From an uncultured bacterium (GTDB lineage Bacteria > Patescibacteriota > Patescibacteriia > UBA1558 > GWA2-36-10), in the NCBI GenBank assembly GCA_903855135.1, contig CAINYB010000001.1, positions 66,740-100,292 of the forward strand: 33,553 nt of DNA, given 5' to 3'. The notes under the pieces were generated by a model. The model made no database searches. It was given only the letters and a program-made list of their open reading frames with translations, and was not told the DNA's origin. Both the position numbers and the translations under genes were made by a program. Shown one piece after another: positions 1-8,127 of this stretch (position 1 is its first letter; each line of letters begins with the position of its first letter).

Positions 1-418
1 GCATCCAAATAGACAAAGCATTCACTACTGACACACCGACACCGTGCAAACCACCAGAGACCTTGTAGCCACCATCGCCAAACTTACCACCGGCGTGTAA
101 GGTGGTCATAACTGTTTCTAAAGCAGATTTTTTAGTAACTTTGTGAGTATCGACAGGAATACCACGGCCATTATCAGACACTGATACTTTGCCTTCGGGT
201 AATAGTCTCACTTCGATAGTGTCTGCGTGTCCAGCCATGGCTTCATCGATACCATTATCGACTACTTCCCAAATCAAATGATGCAAACCAGCGGAAGCGG
301 TATTACCAATATACATGCCAGGACGTTTACGGACTGGATCCAAACCTTCTAAAACAGTGATCTGATCAGCGCCATAAGCATTTGATTTTGCAGCTTTTTT
401 TAAGTTTTCTTTTGCCAT
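1..418 (-). CDS. gyrB: DNA gyrase subunit B, N-terminal part (cut by window edge)
   Basis: This is the ATP-binding GHKL domain of the type II topoisomerase B subunit, which together with GyrA introduces negative supercoils. About 139 codons are visible from an ATG at 418, and the rest lies beyond base 1. Recognisable segments in order are RKRPGMYIG, the N-box helix [13 protein letters not shown] with the ATP-Mg glutamate and asparagine, DNGRGIP, and [14 protein letters not shown] near the window edge, which is the ATP-lid glycine motif. ParE has almost the same N-terminus, so GyrB rather than ParE is the likelier but not the only reading. There is no Shine-Dalgarno site. A TATAGT box lies 10 nt upstream of the ATG, with a GC-rich palindrome just before it, but no good -35 is seen. 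Confidence 0.93.
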   Translation of the reverse strand, partial: MAKENLKKAAKSNAYGADQITVLEGLDPVRKRPGMYIGNTASAGLHHLIWEVVDNGIDEAMAGHADTIEVRLLPEGKVSVSDNGRGIPVDTHKVTKKSALETVMTTLHAGGKFGDGGYKVSGGLHGVGVSVVNALSIWM

Positions 419-436
419 AAAGATTTTTACTATATT

Positions 437-457
437 TTCCCCACCTACGGTGGGGAA
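437..457. repeat. GC-rich intergenic palindrome
   Basis: Arms of 9 bp (TTCCCCACC / GGTGGGGAA) enclose a 3-base loop. On the minus strand it is preceded by ATCTGTTTA, the same flank as the palindrome at 3010-3028. It lies in the leader or promoter region of gyrB. There is no U-tract on either side, so it is not an ordinary terminator. Confidence 0.85.
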
Positions 458-500
458 TAAACAGATTAAACATACTAATGATATAGATATTTTAGCATAA

Positions 501-540
501 AAAAGACTAAAAAACAACCCCGTTTTGCGGAGTGTTTTTG
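501..540 (-). terminator. Rho-independent terminator after pheT
   Basis: On the minus strand the pheT stop is followed by a hairpin with an AT-rich lower stem (510-516 with 533-539) and a GC upper stem around a TTTTG-type loop. A T-rich tail follows. A separate 14-bp perfect palindrome (GGCTAATATTAGCC, 541-554) lies between the stop codon and the hairpin. Confidence 0.7.
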
Positions 541-557
541 GGCTAATATTAGCCTAA

Positions 558-2993
558 TTATTGCCTTAAAATCGCTGAAAATTTGGAATTTAATAATTGT
601 TTTATCTCTGCTAATAAATTATCCGCATCCTCAGACTCCAAGGTCTTGTCTGTACTCTTAAACTCCAAATGAAAGGCTAAAGATTTTTTACCATCAGGGA
701 TACCAGTACCTGTAAAAACATCAAAAGGCTCGACTTTGATAAGCAAAGGTGAAACTTTTTTCAACTCTTTTTCTAAATCTTCCCACAAAATATTTTTATC
801 GATCAAAATAGCCAGATCACGATTGATACTAGGAAATTTAGATAGAGATTGATAAAATTTATTTTGACTAATATATTTTAAAACTGTCGAGAAATCAAAA
901 TCCCACCAAGCAATTTTTACTTTAAACTTATTATCAGCAAGTATTGCATCATTAAATATCCCACAAGTACCTAAAATCAAACCTTGATTTTTTAATTGAA
1001 AAGCTACCTGACTATGAACTAACTCAATTTTTTCCCAAGTCCAATCAATCTGCCAAAGATGCTGTAAACTTTGCAAAGTACCCTTCATCTGTAAAAAAGC
1101 TCTTTCTGAACTAGTGGCTGATACTTCTAGACCACTAAGATGTTTATTTTGTAAAGGTAAAAACTTATCTTGATTTGCATCTGTAGCAAAAGCACTTTTT
1201 TTACTTTTATCAAAAGTTCTTTCTAACTCAAAAATTTTAAAATTTTTAAAAAATCTTAAGTTCTCCTCAGCTCTGGCTAATAAGTTTGGTAGCAAAGATA
1301 AATTTAAATACGCCAAATCTTGGGTCAAAGTATTAGTCATCTTCAAATGCTGGCTGACTTTTAAGTCCAACTTTTCTGCCCAGAGCATATTAGCAAAGGG
1401 ATAAGTATAGACTTCGTTGTAGCCTTGTGACAAAGCCAAATAAAATCGCACACTCTTGGCCGCGTCATGCTCTACGTCCAAAATCGGCTGTCTCAAGGCC
1501 ACTTGAGGCAAACTAGGAGTAAGATTGTCATAGCCATAGCATCTTGCTACTTCCTCCACGATATCCTCTGGAATAGAAATATCTTTAGTAGCACGAAAAG
1601 ATGGCACAGAAATAGTAAAAATTTTCTTTTTATACTCTACGCCAAATTGTAAACGCGTCAAAATATCTTTAATATCTTTGGTGGGAATGATTTGCCCAAA
1701 ACGCGCATTGATCAAATCTTCTGGCACTTCTAAAGTCAATTTAGCAAAAGGATTGTTATCGATATCTACTACTGCGCTAGCTAAATATGCTTCTTCATTT
1801 AAATTTAAAATCAATTCTACAGCTTTTTGTAAAGCTAATTCTGTCAATCTTGGATCTAAAGATTTTTCAAAACGACTAGAGCTTTCAGAGCGTAAAGCAA
1901 TCACTGTCGAGGCTTTACGAATCGAACTTGCTTTAAAATTTGCTACTTCTAAAATAATATCTTTAGTCGCCGAATTTATCTCACTATTTTGTCCACCCAT
2001 CACCCCAGCCACAGCTAAATACTTCTCGCTATCGGCAATCATCAAACAATCTTCTGTCAAACGACGTTTGACACCGTCCAAAGTGACGAACTTGTCGCCT
2101 TTTTTGGCAGAAATAACTCTCAACTGATGACCAACGACTGCCTGAGCGTCAAAAGCATGCATCGGCTGACCTAATTCATACATGACATAATTAGTCACAT
2201 CAACAATATTATTGATGGATCTAATACCAACTGCTTTGAGCTTATTTTTTAGCCACCAAGGTGAAGGAGCAACGGTGACATTTTTTAAAGCTACTGTTAA
2301 ATAACGATAGCACTTGTCCTTGGCTTCCACTTCGGCTTTGAGCTTAATTTCTGATTTTGGATCTGGTAAATCTTTGACTGTATAGCTGTTTAGTTTTAAA
2401 CGATAAATAGCCGCTAACTCTCTAGCTAGGCCGTATTGTCCCCACAAATCAGGACGATGATTGATAGACTTGTTATCAATGTCAATAATAATATCATTTA
2501 AGTCTAAAGCTGTGCTTAAATTTTGGCCCACTTTAAAATGAAAATGAGTCAAATCTAAAATTTCTTTTTCGTCAGTGCTGGGAAACAAATCGCCTAAACC
2601 AATTTCTGAAGAAGCAGCAATCATACCATTGCTTTCAATGCCACGGATTTTGACAGTTTCTAAAGTGACTAATTCACCCTGACCATGCCATTTGACCTGA
2701 GAACCAACTTTGGCTACTGCTACCAGCATACCCTTGCTCAAGTTTGAACCACCGCAAACAATCTGTTCAGTAGTTTCTCCCAGATCTACCTGGCAGACTT
2801 GTAGACGATCAGCCTGCGGATGAGCGCTTAGCTCTTTGATCTTGCCGACTACAATTTTATCCAAATTTTTACTTTGGTCAATAATTTCTTCGACTTCAAC
2901 AGTAGACATAGTCAAAGCATTAGCTAAATCATGAGGATTTAAATCTTTCGGTAGCTTTAGCCACTCTTTGACCCAATTTAAAGATAAATACAT
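558..2993 (-). CDS. pheT: Phenylalanyl-tRNA synthetase beta subunit
   Basis: This is the large subunit of the alpha2-beta2 PheRS, which charges tRNA-Phe in the cytoplasm. At 811 aa it is full length for the bacterial family. It opens with MYLSLNWVKEWL, typical of PheT. The order that follows is an EMAP/OB tRNA-binding domain (about 42-155), the B3/B4 editing region with NIVDVTNYVMYELGQPMHAFD (about 255-280), B5, the catalytic-like core, and a C-terminal anticodon-binding ferredoxin-like domain starting near FPSINRDLAILID (about 720-811). It lies downstream of pheS in the usual order, but the two are separated by 111 bp holding two palindromes, which is unusually wide for this operon. A terminator follows the gene. 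Confidence 0.97.
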   Translation of the reverse strand: MYLSLNWVKEWLKLPKDLNPHDLANALTMSTVEVEEIIDQSKNLDKIVVGKIKELSAHPQADRLQVCQVDLGETTEQIVCGGSNLSKGMLVAVAKVGSQVKWHGQGELVTLETVKIRGIESNGMIAASSEIGLGDLFPSTDEKEILDLTHFHFKVGQNLSTALDLNDIIIDIDNKSINHRPDLWGQYGLARELAAIYRLKLNSYTVKDLPDPKSEIKLKAEVEAKDKCYRYLTVALKNVTVAPSPWWLKNKLKAVGIRSINNIVDVTNYVMYELGQPMHAFDAQAVVGHQLRVISAKKGDKFVTLDGVKRRLTEDCLMIADSEKYLAVAGVMGGQNSEINSATKDIILEVANFKASSIRKASTVIALRSESSSRFEKSLDPRLTELALQKAVELILNLNEEAYLASAVVDIDNNPFAKLTLEVPEDLINARFGQIIPTKDIKDILTRLQFGVEYKKKIFTISVPSFRATKDISIPEDIVEEVARCYGYDNLTPSLPQVALRQPILDVEHDAAKSVRFYLALSQGYNEVYTYPFANMLWAEKLDLKVSQHLKMTNTLTQDLAYLNLSLLPNLLARAEENLRFFKNFKIFELERTFDKSKKSAFATDANQDKFLPLQNKHLSGLEVSATSSERAFLQMKGTLQSLQHLWQIDWTWEKIELVHSQVAFQLKNQGLILGTCGIFNDAILADNKFKVKIAWWDFDFSTVLKYISQNKFYQSLSKFPSINRDLAILIDKNILWEDLEKELKKVSPLLIKVEPFDVFTGTGIPDGKKSLAFHLEFKSTDKTLESEDADNLLAEIKQLLNSKFSAILRQ

Positions 2994-3009
2994 AGTTATT
3001 TCTTAGTTT

Positions 3010-3028
3010 TTCCCCGCGATGCGGGGAA
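3010..3028. repeat. GC-rich intergenic palindrome
   Basis: Arms TTCCCCGC / GCGGGGAA enclose a 3-base loop. On the minus strand it is preceded by ATCTGTTTA, as at 437-457, although the stem bases differ. It lies in the pheS-pheT gap. Confidence 0.85.
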
Positions 3029-3060
3029 TAAACAGATATTTTAATAGTTATATTCAGTGT

Positions 3061-3084
3061 TTTTCCCCGCGTACGCGGGGAAAA
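3061..3084. repeat. Perfect 24-bp palindrome in the pheS-pheT gap
   Basis: TTTTCCCCGCGT is followed directly by its exact reverse complement. It is the second of two palindromes within 75 bp between pheS and pheT. The A/T ends could support weak termination on either strand, so it may also tune pheT expression relative to pheS (inference). Confidence 0.85.
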
Positions 3085-3104
3085 AGCAAATATACTTAAT
3101 TAAT

Positions 3105-4109
3105 TTAAAACTGCTTTAAAAATCTTAAATCGCCTGACTCTAATAATCTAATATCATCAATGCGATACTTCATCATCACCATGCGTGTCAAACCTAAACC
3201 AAAAGCAAAGCCAGAATATATCTTACTATCGATATTGCCAGCCTCTAAAACTTTTGGATGTACCATACCGCAAGGCATCAGCTCTACCCAGCCAGATTGC
3301 TTACAAACTGAGCAGCCTTTGCCTTCACAGACTAAACATTTGATATCCATCTCAAAACCTGGCTCCACAAAAGGAAAAAAACCAGGACGTAAGCGGACAT
3401 CCACTTCTCGCTTAAATACTGCGGACAATAAAGCTTTCATGGTAGCGATCAAATTACCGATCGTAATATCTTTGTCCACCATCAAACCTTCAAGCTGAAA
3501 AAAAGTATGATCATGGGAAGCGTCAGTAGATTCATAACGGGACACTCTACCAGGAAAAATACCACGAAATGGTGCACCGTATTTTTGTAGCATTCTCACC
3601 TGAAGATTTGAAGTATGAGTACGCAAAAGATTGTTTCCTTCTAACCAAAAAGTGTCTTGAGTATCGCGAGCTGGATGATCAGCGGGAATATTTAAAGCCG
3701 TAAAATTATAATAATCTGATTCAAGCTGAGGTCCGTCATAAACTGCAAAACCCATCTGGCTAAAAGCTGACTCAATCTCATATTGCACTAAAGTCGATGG
3801 GTGCAAAGTACCAACTTCATTTTTGATACCAGGCAAACTCGGGTCTAAATCTTCTGCTTGGCCTTTACTTGACCAAACTTTTTCTGATTTAGCAAACAAA
3901 ACAGCCAACTCCTCTTTTACTTCATTGGCTAATTGGCCTAAACGTGGTCTTTCTGACTCTGCCAAATCTTTCAAGCCTTTTAAGATTTGATTCAATTCAC
4001 CTTTACGACCTAAATATTTATTTTTTAATTCTTCTAATTTTCCGCTATCTTTGATTTCTTGCAATTCACGCTCAATCAAGTTGCGTAAAGATTTGAGTTT
4101 ATTTTCCAT
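3105..4109 (-). CDS. pheS: Phenylalanyl-tRNA synthetase alpha subunit
   Basis: This is the catalytic class II subunit of PheRS, 334 aa and full length. An N-terminal coiled-coil arm (about 1-90, rich in Lys, Leu and Glu, with YLGRKGELN) binds tRNA. The core carries class II motif 2 around SRYESTDASHDHTFFQLEG, the cysteine-rich segment CLVCEGKGCSVC seen in many bacterial PheS proteins, and motif 3 FGFGLTRM-like (here FAFGLGLTRMVMMKY) near the end. The protein closes with the usual SGDLRFLKQF tail. It starts in the AATTTT-ATG context with no Shine-Dalgarno site, 5 nt after the stop of the upstream membrane-protein gene. pheT follows downstream. Confidence 0.97.
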   Translation of the reverse strand: MENKLKSLRNLIERELQEIKDSGKLEELKNKYLGRKGELNQILKGLKDLAESERPRLGQLANEVKEELAVLFAKSEKVWSSKGQAEDLDPSLPGIKNEVGTLHPSTLVQYEIESAFSQMGFAVYDGPQLESDYYNFTALNIPADHPARDTQDTFWLEGNNLLRTHTSNLQVRMLQKYGAPFRGIFPGRVSRYESTDASHDHTFFQLEGLMVDKDITIGNLIATMKALLSAVFKREVDVRLRPGFFPFVEPGFEMDIKCLVCEGKGCSVCKQSGWVELMPCGMVHPKVLEAGNIDSKIYSGFAFGLGLTRMVMMKYRIDDIRLLESGDLRFLKQF

Positions 4110-4114
4110 AAAAT

Positions 4115-4519
4115 TTAATACTTGTGTTTATTTAAACTTTCATCTTGGCTAAACAATAAAAAAAGAAATTCACAAAAAGTGGCTGTCAAGATCAAAAGCA
4201 TCAAAACCCACCAGTGTAAAATACCATTTTTTTGTAATAATAAAGCGATGATAAAACCAATGGCCATAATAATGGCCTGTCGAAAAGACTGACTAGCCAG
4301 CTTGTCTAAATGTTCTTTTTGTTTAAAGATCAGCTGTCGGCCCCAAAATAAAACTAAAGACATCAGGCCCAAAATAGCTAAAAACAAAGTCAAACAAAAA
4401 AATACCACCGGTAATAGACCGTCTTTTTGGGGATCAAAACTATTGACTACTACCAAGAGGCCGATAATGGCCAAAATTGAGGCGCCTATTAAAAAATAAT
4501 TGAAAGTTTTTAATTGCAT
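4115..4519 (-). CDS. Small four-helix membrane protein, function unknown
   Basis: I do not recognise the family. From ATG 4519 the protein is 134 aa with about four hydrophobic segments (roughly residues 8-26, 38-60, 80-98 and 103-125) and a basic loop (GRQLIFKQKEH) between the second and third. The frame stays open up to a TTG at 4555, but that stretch overlaps a -35/-10 promoter (4527-4555) with its -10 exactly 7 nt before ATG 4519. The shorter start on a leaderless mRNA is therefore preferred. It lies between the DUF721-like gene and pheS and may be co-transcribed with pheS and pheT from this promoter. Confidence 0.7.
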   Translation of the reverse strand: MQLKTFNYFLIGASILAIIGLLVVVNSFDPQKDGLLPVVFFCLTLFLAILGLMSLVLFWGRQLIFKQKEHLDKLASQSFRQAIIMAIGFIIALLLQKNGILHWWVLMLLILTATFCEFLFLLFSQDESLNKHKY

Positions 4520-4526
4520 TGTTTTT

Positions 4527-4555
4527 ATTATACCAATCACTTCTCTAAAAATCAA
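4527..4555 (-). promoter_or_regulatory. Sigma70-type promoter for a leaderless transcript
   Basis: On the minus strand: TTGATT (4550-4555), a 17-nt spacer, then TATAAT (4527-4532) with the extended element TGG in front. Only 7 nt separate the -10 from the ATG at 4519, so transcription should begin at or next to the start codon. It probably serves the membrane protein plus pheS and pheT. Confidence 0.72.
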
Positions 4556-4574
4556 TCCCGCTTCCAGCTATAAT

Positions 4575-4868
4575 TTAAGCCAAAAAGCGTAGATTCCAGA
4601 CCATTCTTTGCTCTTCATCCTTATTTAAAAGCGCTAAAAACTCCTCTTTTCTCACCTCTAAATCAGTCTGTATTTGTGGCACCAAGACAGCCACTGTCAA
4701 AACGCCTTGATAAAGCAAAACTGCCTGCGCTTGACTGGCTACTTTCTCACCAAACCATAAATTTAATAAATCGTTAGCTTTTTTGACTACAACTAACTCA
4801 CTGGCTTGTTGCCAAGTCGTACTTTTTTCTACTTTATATTTAGCCACATCTTTAAAGCTGTTCCACAT
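4575..4868 (-). CDS. DUF721/DciA-like small protein
   Basis: The protein is 97 aa. The fold pattern matches DUF721 (DciA-related): an N-terminal helix, W-x-x-A...VG-like opening (TWQQASELVVVKKAND), a beta segment LLYQGVLTVAVLVPQIQTDL where the family has its G-x-L-x-V and x-W-x-x-E-L motif, and a C-terminal strand (RMVWNLRFLA). DciA-type proteins load the replicative helicase in many bacteria, while other DUF721 members have no known role. The match is by pattern only, and the small size is typical of CPR versions. It lies downstream of the helicase-nuclease gene, separated by the compound repeat at 4882-4955. Confidence 0.6.
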   Translation of the reverse strand: MWNSFKDVAKYKVEKSTTWQQASELVVVKKANDLLNLWFGEKVASQAQAVLLYQGVLTVAVLVPQIQTDLEVRKEEFLALLNKDEEQRMVWNLRFLA

Positions 4869-4881
4869 ATATTTATATCAG

Positions 4882-4955
4882 TACCCCCTCTCGGTCTCCC
4901 CCTAATTTAGGGGGAGAAGACGAATCCGCCGTAGGCGGATTTGGCAGAGGGGGTA
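4882..4955. repeat. Compound palindromic element (three-way junction)
   Basis: Outer arms TACCCCCTCT (4882-4891) and AGAGGGGGTA (4946-4955) pair over 10 bp. Inside are two independent hairpins: TCTCCCCCTA / TAGGGGGAGA (4895-4904 with 4908-4917) and AATCCGCC / GGCGGATT (4923-4930 with 4934-4941). All three stems are perfect. The element abuts the TAA of the helicase-nuclease gene (4956-4958), fills the gap to the DUF721-like gene and contains no ORF. It resembles a small non-autonomous (MITE or REP-like) repeat. Confidence 0.85.
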
Positions 4956-7871
4956 TTAACTACGTTTAGCAAAAGGGCAAATTTTATTAAAATCACAAGT
5001 CGCGCAAGACCAACCTGGCGTAGCCGTAAAATCTCCTGACAAAATCTTAGCAATAGTTTCTAAAATCCAAAGTTTAGTTTTTTCTATTTCTTTATCGGTA
5101 CCGACAAAAGAAACTGGTGTATTATTACTCAAATAATAAAAAGTTAAATTGCTTACTTTGGTTTGAAAAACTTCTTCAGCTGCTATCTGATAAATCAATA
5201 ACTGTTTTTTATCTTCAAAAGTAATTTTATCATCTTTAGCATTACCAGTTTTGTAATCAATGATCTCCCAAGTATTATTTAGCACATCTACTCTGTCTAG
5301 TACGCCTTTCAAAGAATAATCTTTGACTTTGATATTAAAACCTTTTTCCAAAAACAATGGCACCGGCCAATTGCCTGCAAACTTTTGATAAAACTCTTTC
5401 AAAATTCTTTCTCCGTCTTGGCGATATTTTTCTTTTTCTTCAGCATTGCGATACCAATCATCAATCCAAGACTCTTGGTAAAAATTTAATAACTCTTTTA
5501 AAGTCGGTACTGCTCCACTGCTATCTTCTGTAAATAAACTAGCTTGTTTTTTTTCATTGTTATTAATAATACTTTGAAAAAACTTTTGTAAGGTGGCGTG
5601 CATAGTTTTACCAAAACTAAAGCTAGCCTTGCCTTTGCTTTGCAGTTTTATCACATGCGAATAATAATATTGTCGCGGACAAGTTTCATAAGCTTTAAGC
5701 TGGGAAAAAGAAAAAACTTTAGGGATCGGGTGAATGACTTTTTCTTGGCGACTTTTTATCGTCTCCGGCTCTTTGACAGTATTACTCTCAATGTCTTGGA
5801 CAGCTAGATTCACTTCATTGATAAAACGAGAGGCTTTACGCTCTCTGACTCCGCCATAATCTTTGGCATAAGTGAGATAAGCGGCCAGCTTAGCTCTAGT
5901 CAAAGCCACATAGAACAAACGTCTTTCTTCTTGTAGATGCGCGTCACCTTGAGGCAATTGCTCTTTGATAAACTGCACTGGTAGCTCGATCGGATCTTGT
6001 CTTTCTGTACTAGGGAACTTAAGATGCGCTAAATTGGTGATAAAAACATATTTAAACTCCAAGCCTTTAGAGGCATGGACAGTCATGATCTTGATTGCAT
6101 CTGGTCCAGCTTCAGTATCTATACTCAAAGCACCAGTTTCACCAGCCTCCTGCTCTAGGGACATCATTTGTAAAAATTCCAGTAAACTGCGAGACAAAGT
6201 CTCCTCTTCCCAAGCTCGAACTTTTTTAAAAAACTGTTGTAAAAAATTTAATTGTTCTCTGTTATATTGATTTTCTTCTAAAGTCAAAAGTGTCAAATAG
6301 CCACTTTCTTCTAAATAAGTATAAATCACTTTGGAAACTGGCTCAGTTTTTACTAATTGCGTATGTGAACTAATTTGTGCTAAAAGCTCGGTGATTATTT
6401 TTGTCTGACCCACAGGCAAAGTGATATGACCATGATAATTTTGGCAAGTATAATATAGGCTCCAAGCTTTTTTGTAAGCTAAATGATTTAAGTCAATAAT
6501 AGTTTTGGTATCCAGGTTCACATAGGGTAAAGATAAAATGCGAAACATCGCTGGCGACTCATGATAATTGTCTAACAATTTCAAATAAGCTAAAACATCC
6601 AAAACAATGTCTTGATTATATAAACCTCTGGAGGCTAAAAACTGATGTGGCCAGCCAGCCTTACGCAACATCGAGACAAAACCACTAGCTTGATCATTGG
6701 CCCGCACCAAAATAGCAAAGTCTGACCAAGCTAAATCTTTGTCTTTTTTCTTTAAAGCCAAAATTTCATTTAAAACGCCATCGATTTCTGAATTTTTATC
6801 TGGATAAGATAAAACTTTTACTTCACCAGGATCTTCTAAATGCGCGATTAATTTTTTGTTTAATTTCTTTTTGCCGACTTTCAAAGTCGCTTCTAATCTG
6901 TCAGGATTATTGCCTTGAATAAAACTATAAGCTACGTCCAAAATCTTTTGGCCAGATCTGTAATTGTCTACTAAAAATATTTCTTTTAAATCTGGATAAT
7001 CATGCCTAAAAGTTAGAATATTAGAAACGGCTGCTCCTCGAAAACGATAAATAGACTGATCGTCATCGCCGACTACCATCAGATTATTTTTTGGGGCAGC
7101 TAAAATCTTGATCAATTCATATTGGGCCCAATTGGCGTCTTGAAACTCATCAACTAAAATATATTTAAACTGCTCGCGATATTTAGCTAAAATCTTTGGT
7201 CTAGTTTGTAAAAGTTTTAAAGTATAGTTTATCAAATCACCAAAATCTAAAGCATTTTTTTCTAGTAATAATTGCTGATAGACATGATAAGCGTTAGCTA
7301 GCTCATTGATACGCTTGATTTCTAAATCTTGCTCGGTATTTACATCATCAGAATCTAGTTTTACATTTTGCGCATAAGCTAAATAATCTTCTGGATAAAC
7401 CACTTCATCTTTACAGCGAGAAAAATGTGCAAGTAAAGCGTGAATAAATTTAGTCGGATTACCCAAAGGGCGATAATAATCAAGCTCAAATCTATCGAGA
7501 TTTTCTTTCACTAGCATCCAAGCAGCTGTTTGATTCAAAAGTTTAAACTCATTTGGTAAGCCAATATCTAAAGCATGACTTTTCAAAATCTTTTCCGCAA
7601 AAGCATGAAAAGTACTGATGTACAAATCAGCATAGCCCAAAGGCAAAAGTTTATCGACACGTTCTGCCATCTCCCCGGCCGCTTTATCAGTAAAAGTCAA
7701 AGCCAAAATATTTTCTGCACCGGCCTTTTTTTGGGCAATCAAATAAGCAATCCGTTGGGTAATAACCATAGTTTTACCAGTACCAGCCCCAGCAATCAGC
7801 ATCACTGGCCCCTGGTCGTGCAAAACCGCCTGTTTTTGAGCTTTATTTAATTGTGTTAAGTCTATTGCCAT
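4956..7871 (-). CDS. UvrD/PcrA-type helicase fused to AddB/RecB-like Fe-S nuclease
   Basis: This 971-aa protein joins a superfamily 1A DNA helicase to a C-terminal PD-(D/E)XK nuclease. Helicase motifs: Q-motif LNKAQKQAV, Walker A AGAGTGKT (27-34), Walker B VDEFQDAN (240-247), motif III GDDDQSIYRFRGA (268-280), motif V VHASKGLEF, and motif VI ALTRAK. The nuclease part (about 700-971) has SQLKAYETCPRQYYY, then GVLDRVD and IIDYKTG (metal-binding Asp and Asp-x-Lys), then CxxCxxxxxC at 956-965. The ETC cysteine and these three match the 4Fe-4S ligands of AddB-type nucleases. The likely role is end processing or recombination repair in place of AddAB/RecBCD. It starts at ATG 7871, 7 nt after a -10 box (leaderless). 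Confidence 0.93.
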   Translation of the reverse strand: MAIDLTQLNKAQKQAVLHDQGPVMLIAGAGTGKTMVITQRIAYLIAQKKAGAENILALTFTDKAAGEMAERVDKLLPLGYADLYISTFHAFAEKILKSHALDIGLPNEFKLLNQTAAWMLVKENLDRFELDYYRPLGNPTKFIHALLAHFSRCKDEVVYPEDYLAYAQNVKLDSDDVNTEQDLEIKRINELANAYHVYQQLLLEKNALDFGDLINYTLKLLQTRPKILAKYREQFKYILVDEFQDANWAQYELIKILAAPKNNLMVVGDDDQSIYRFRGAAVSNILTFRHDYPDLKEIFLVDNYRSGQKILDVAYSFIQGNNPDRLEATLKVGKKKLNKKLIAHLEDPGEVKVLSYPDKNSEIDGVLNEILALKKKDKDLAWSDFAILVRANDQASGFVSMLRKAGWPHQFLASRGLYNQDIVLDVLAYLKLLDNYHESPAMFRILSLPYVNLDTKTIIDLNHLAYKKAWSLYYTCQNYHGHITLPVGQTKIITELLAQISSHTQLVKTEPVSKVIYTYLEESGYLTLLTLEENQYNREQLNFLQQFFKKVRAWEEETLSRSLLEFLQMMSLEQEAGETGALSIDTEAGPDAIKIMTVHASKGLEFKYVFITNLAHLKFPSTERQDPIELPVQFIKEQLPQGDAHLQEERRLFYVALTRAKLAAYLTYAKDYGGVRERKASRFINEVNLAVQDIESNTVKEPETIKSRQEKVIHPIPKVFSFSQLKAYETCPRQYYYSHVIKLQSKGKASFSFGKTMHATLQKFFQSIINNNEKKQASLFTEDSSGAVPTLKELLNFYQESWIDDWYRNAEEKEKYRQDGERILKEFYQKFAGNWPVPLFLEKGFNIKVKDYSLKGVLDRVDVLNNTWEIIDYKTGNAKDDKITFEDKKQLLIYQIAAEEVFQTKVSNLTFYYLSNNTPVSFVGTDKEIEKTKLWILETIAKILSGDFTATPGWSCATCDFNKICPFAKRS

Positions 7872-7878
7872 ATAGTCT

Positions 7879-7907
7879 ATTCTAGCTAAAAATAGCCTTT
7901 TTGACCA
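7879..7907 (-). promoter_or_regulatory. Promoter for leaderless helicase-nuclease mRNA
   Basis: On the minus strand: TGGTCA (7902-7907, 4 of 6 consensus), a 17-nt spacer, then TAGAAT (7879-7884). Exactly 7 nt separate the -10 from the start codon at 7871, the same geometry as at 4527 and 29657. Confidence 0.6.
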
Positions 7908-7939
7908 GCCGTTAAAAAACTATAAAATATCAAACTAAC

Positions 7940-7954
7940 CCCACCGAAGGTGGG
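7940..7954. repeat. Short GC-rich palindrome
   Basis: CCCACC, loop GAA, GGTGGG. It lies between the helicase-nuclease promoter and the terminator of the beta-CA-like unit and has no U-tract. Confidence 0.7.
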
Positions 7955-7975
7955 CTTACTAGCTCAAAAAAATGC

Positions 7976-8008
7976 AAAGAAAAAAGGCGGTGCCCGTAGG
8001 TACCGCCC
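7976..8008 (-). terminator. Strong terminator ending the beta-CA-like / micropeptide unit
   Basis: Perfect 6-bp stem GGCGGT / ACCGCC (8002-8007 with 7986-7991 on the minus strand) with a 10-nt loop, followed by six Ts and a T-rich tail. It lies 7 bases after the micropeptide stop codon. Confidence 0.85.
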
Positions 8009-8014
8009 GTGTGG

Positions 8015-8119
8015 TCAATTGTGCCAAATGTCTTGGTTAAAATCGCCACGCTTGAGCTTGCGCCAAGCAGCCACGATATACAGCAGACACAAAGCTGCCA
8101 CAATGAAACGACCTTCCAT
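8015..8119 (-). CDS. 34-aa single-helix membrane micropeptide
   Basis: The ATG at 8119 follows a strong AGGAGGA site. That site overlaps the TAG stop of the upstream beta-CA-like gene (8128-8130), so translation of the two is probably coupled. The peptide begins MEGRFIVAALCLL, continues as one hydrophobic helix to about residue 19, and ends in a basic then polar tail (WRKLKRGDFNQDIWHN). TGA is at 8015-8017, and a good terminator follows at once. I know no family. The promoter, Shine-Dalgarno site and terminator around it make a real gene likely despite its size. A role with the preceding protein at the membrane is only inferred from coupling. Confidence 0.72.
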   Translation of the reverse strand: MEGRFIVAALCLLYIVAAWRKLKRGDFNQDIWHN

Positions 8120-8127
8120 GAATCCTC

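Noticed and set aside
429-457. Promoter for gyrB formed by TATAGT and the palindrome
   Set aside because: The -10 is plausible, but no acceptable -35 is found; the hexamer at the right distance is TTCCCC inside the palindrome arm.
1678-2127. Plus-strand open frame antisense to pheT
   Set aside because: It overlaps a fully conserved pheT frame, has no family resemblance, no Shine-Dalgarno site and no promoter. It is a shadow of the real gene.
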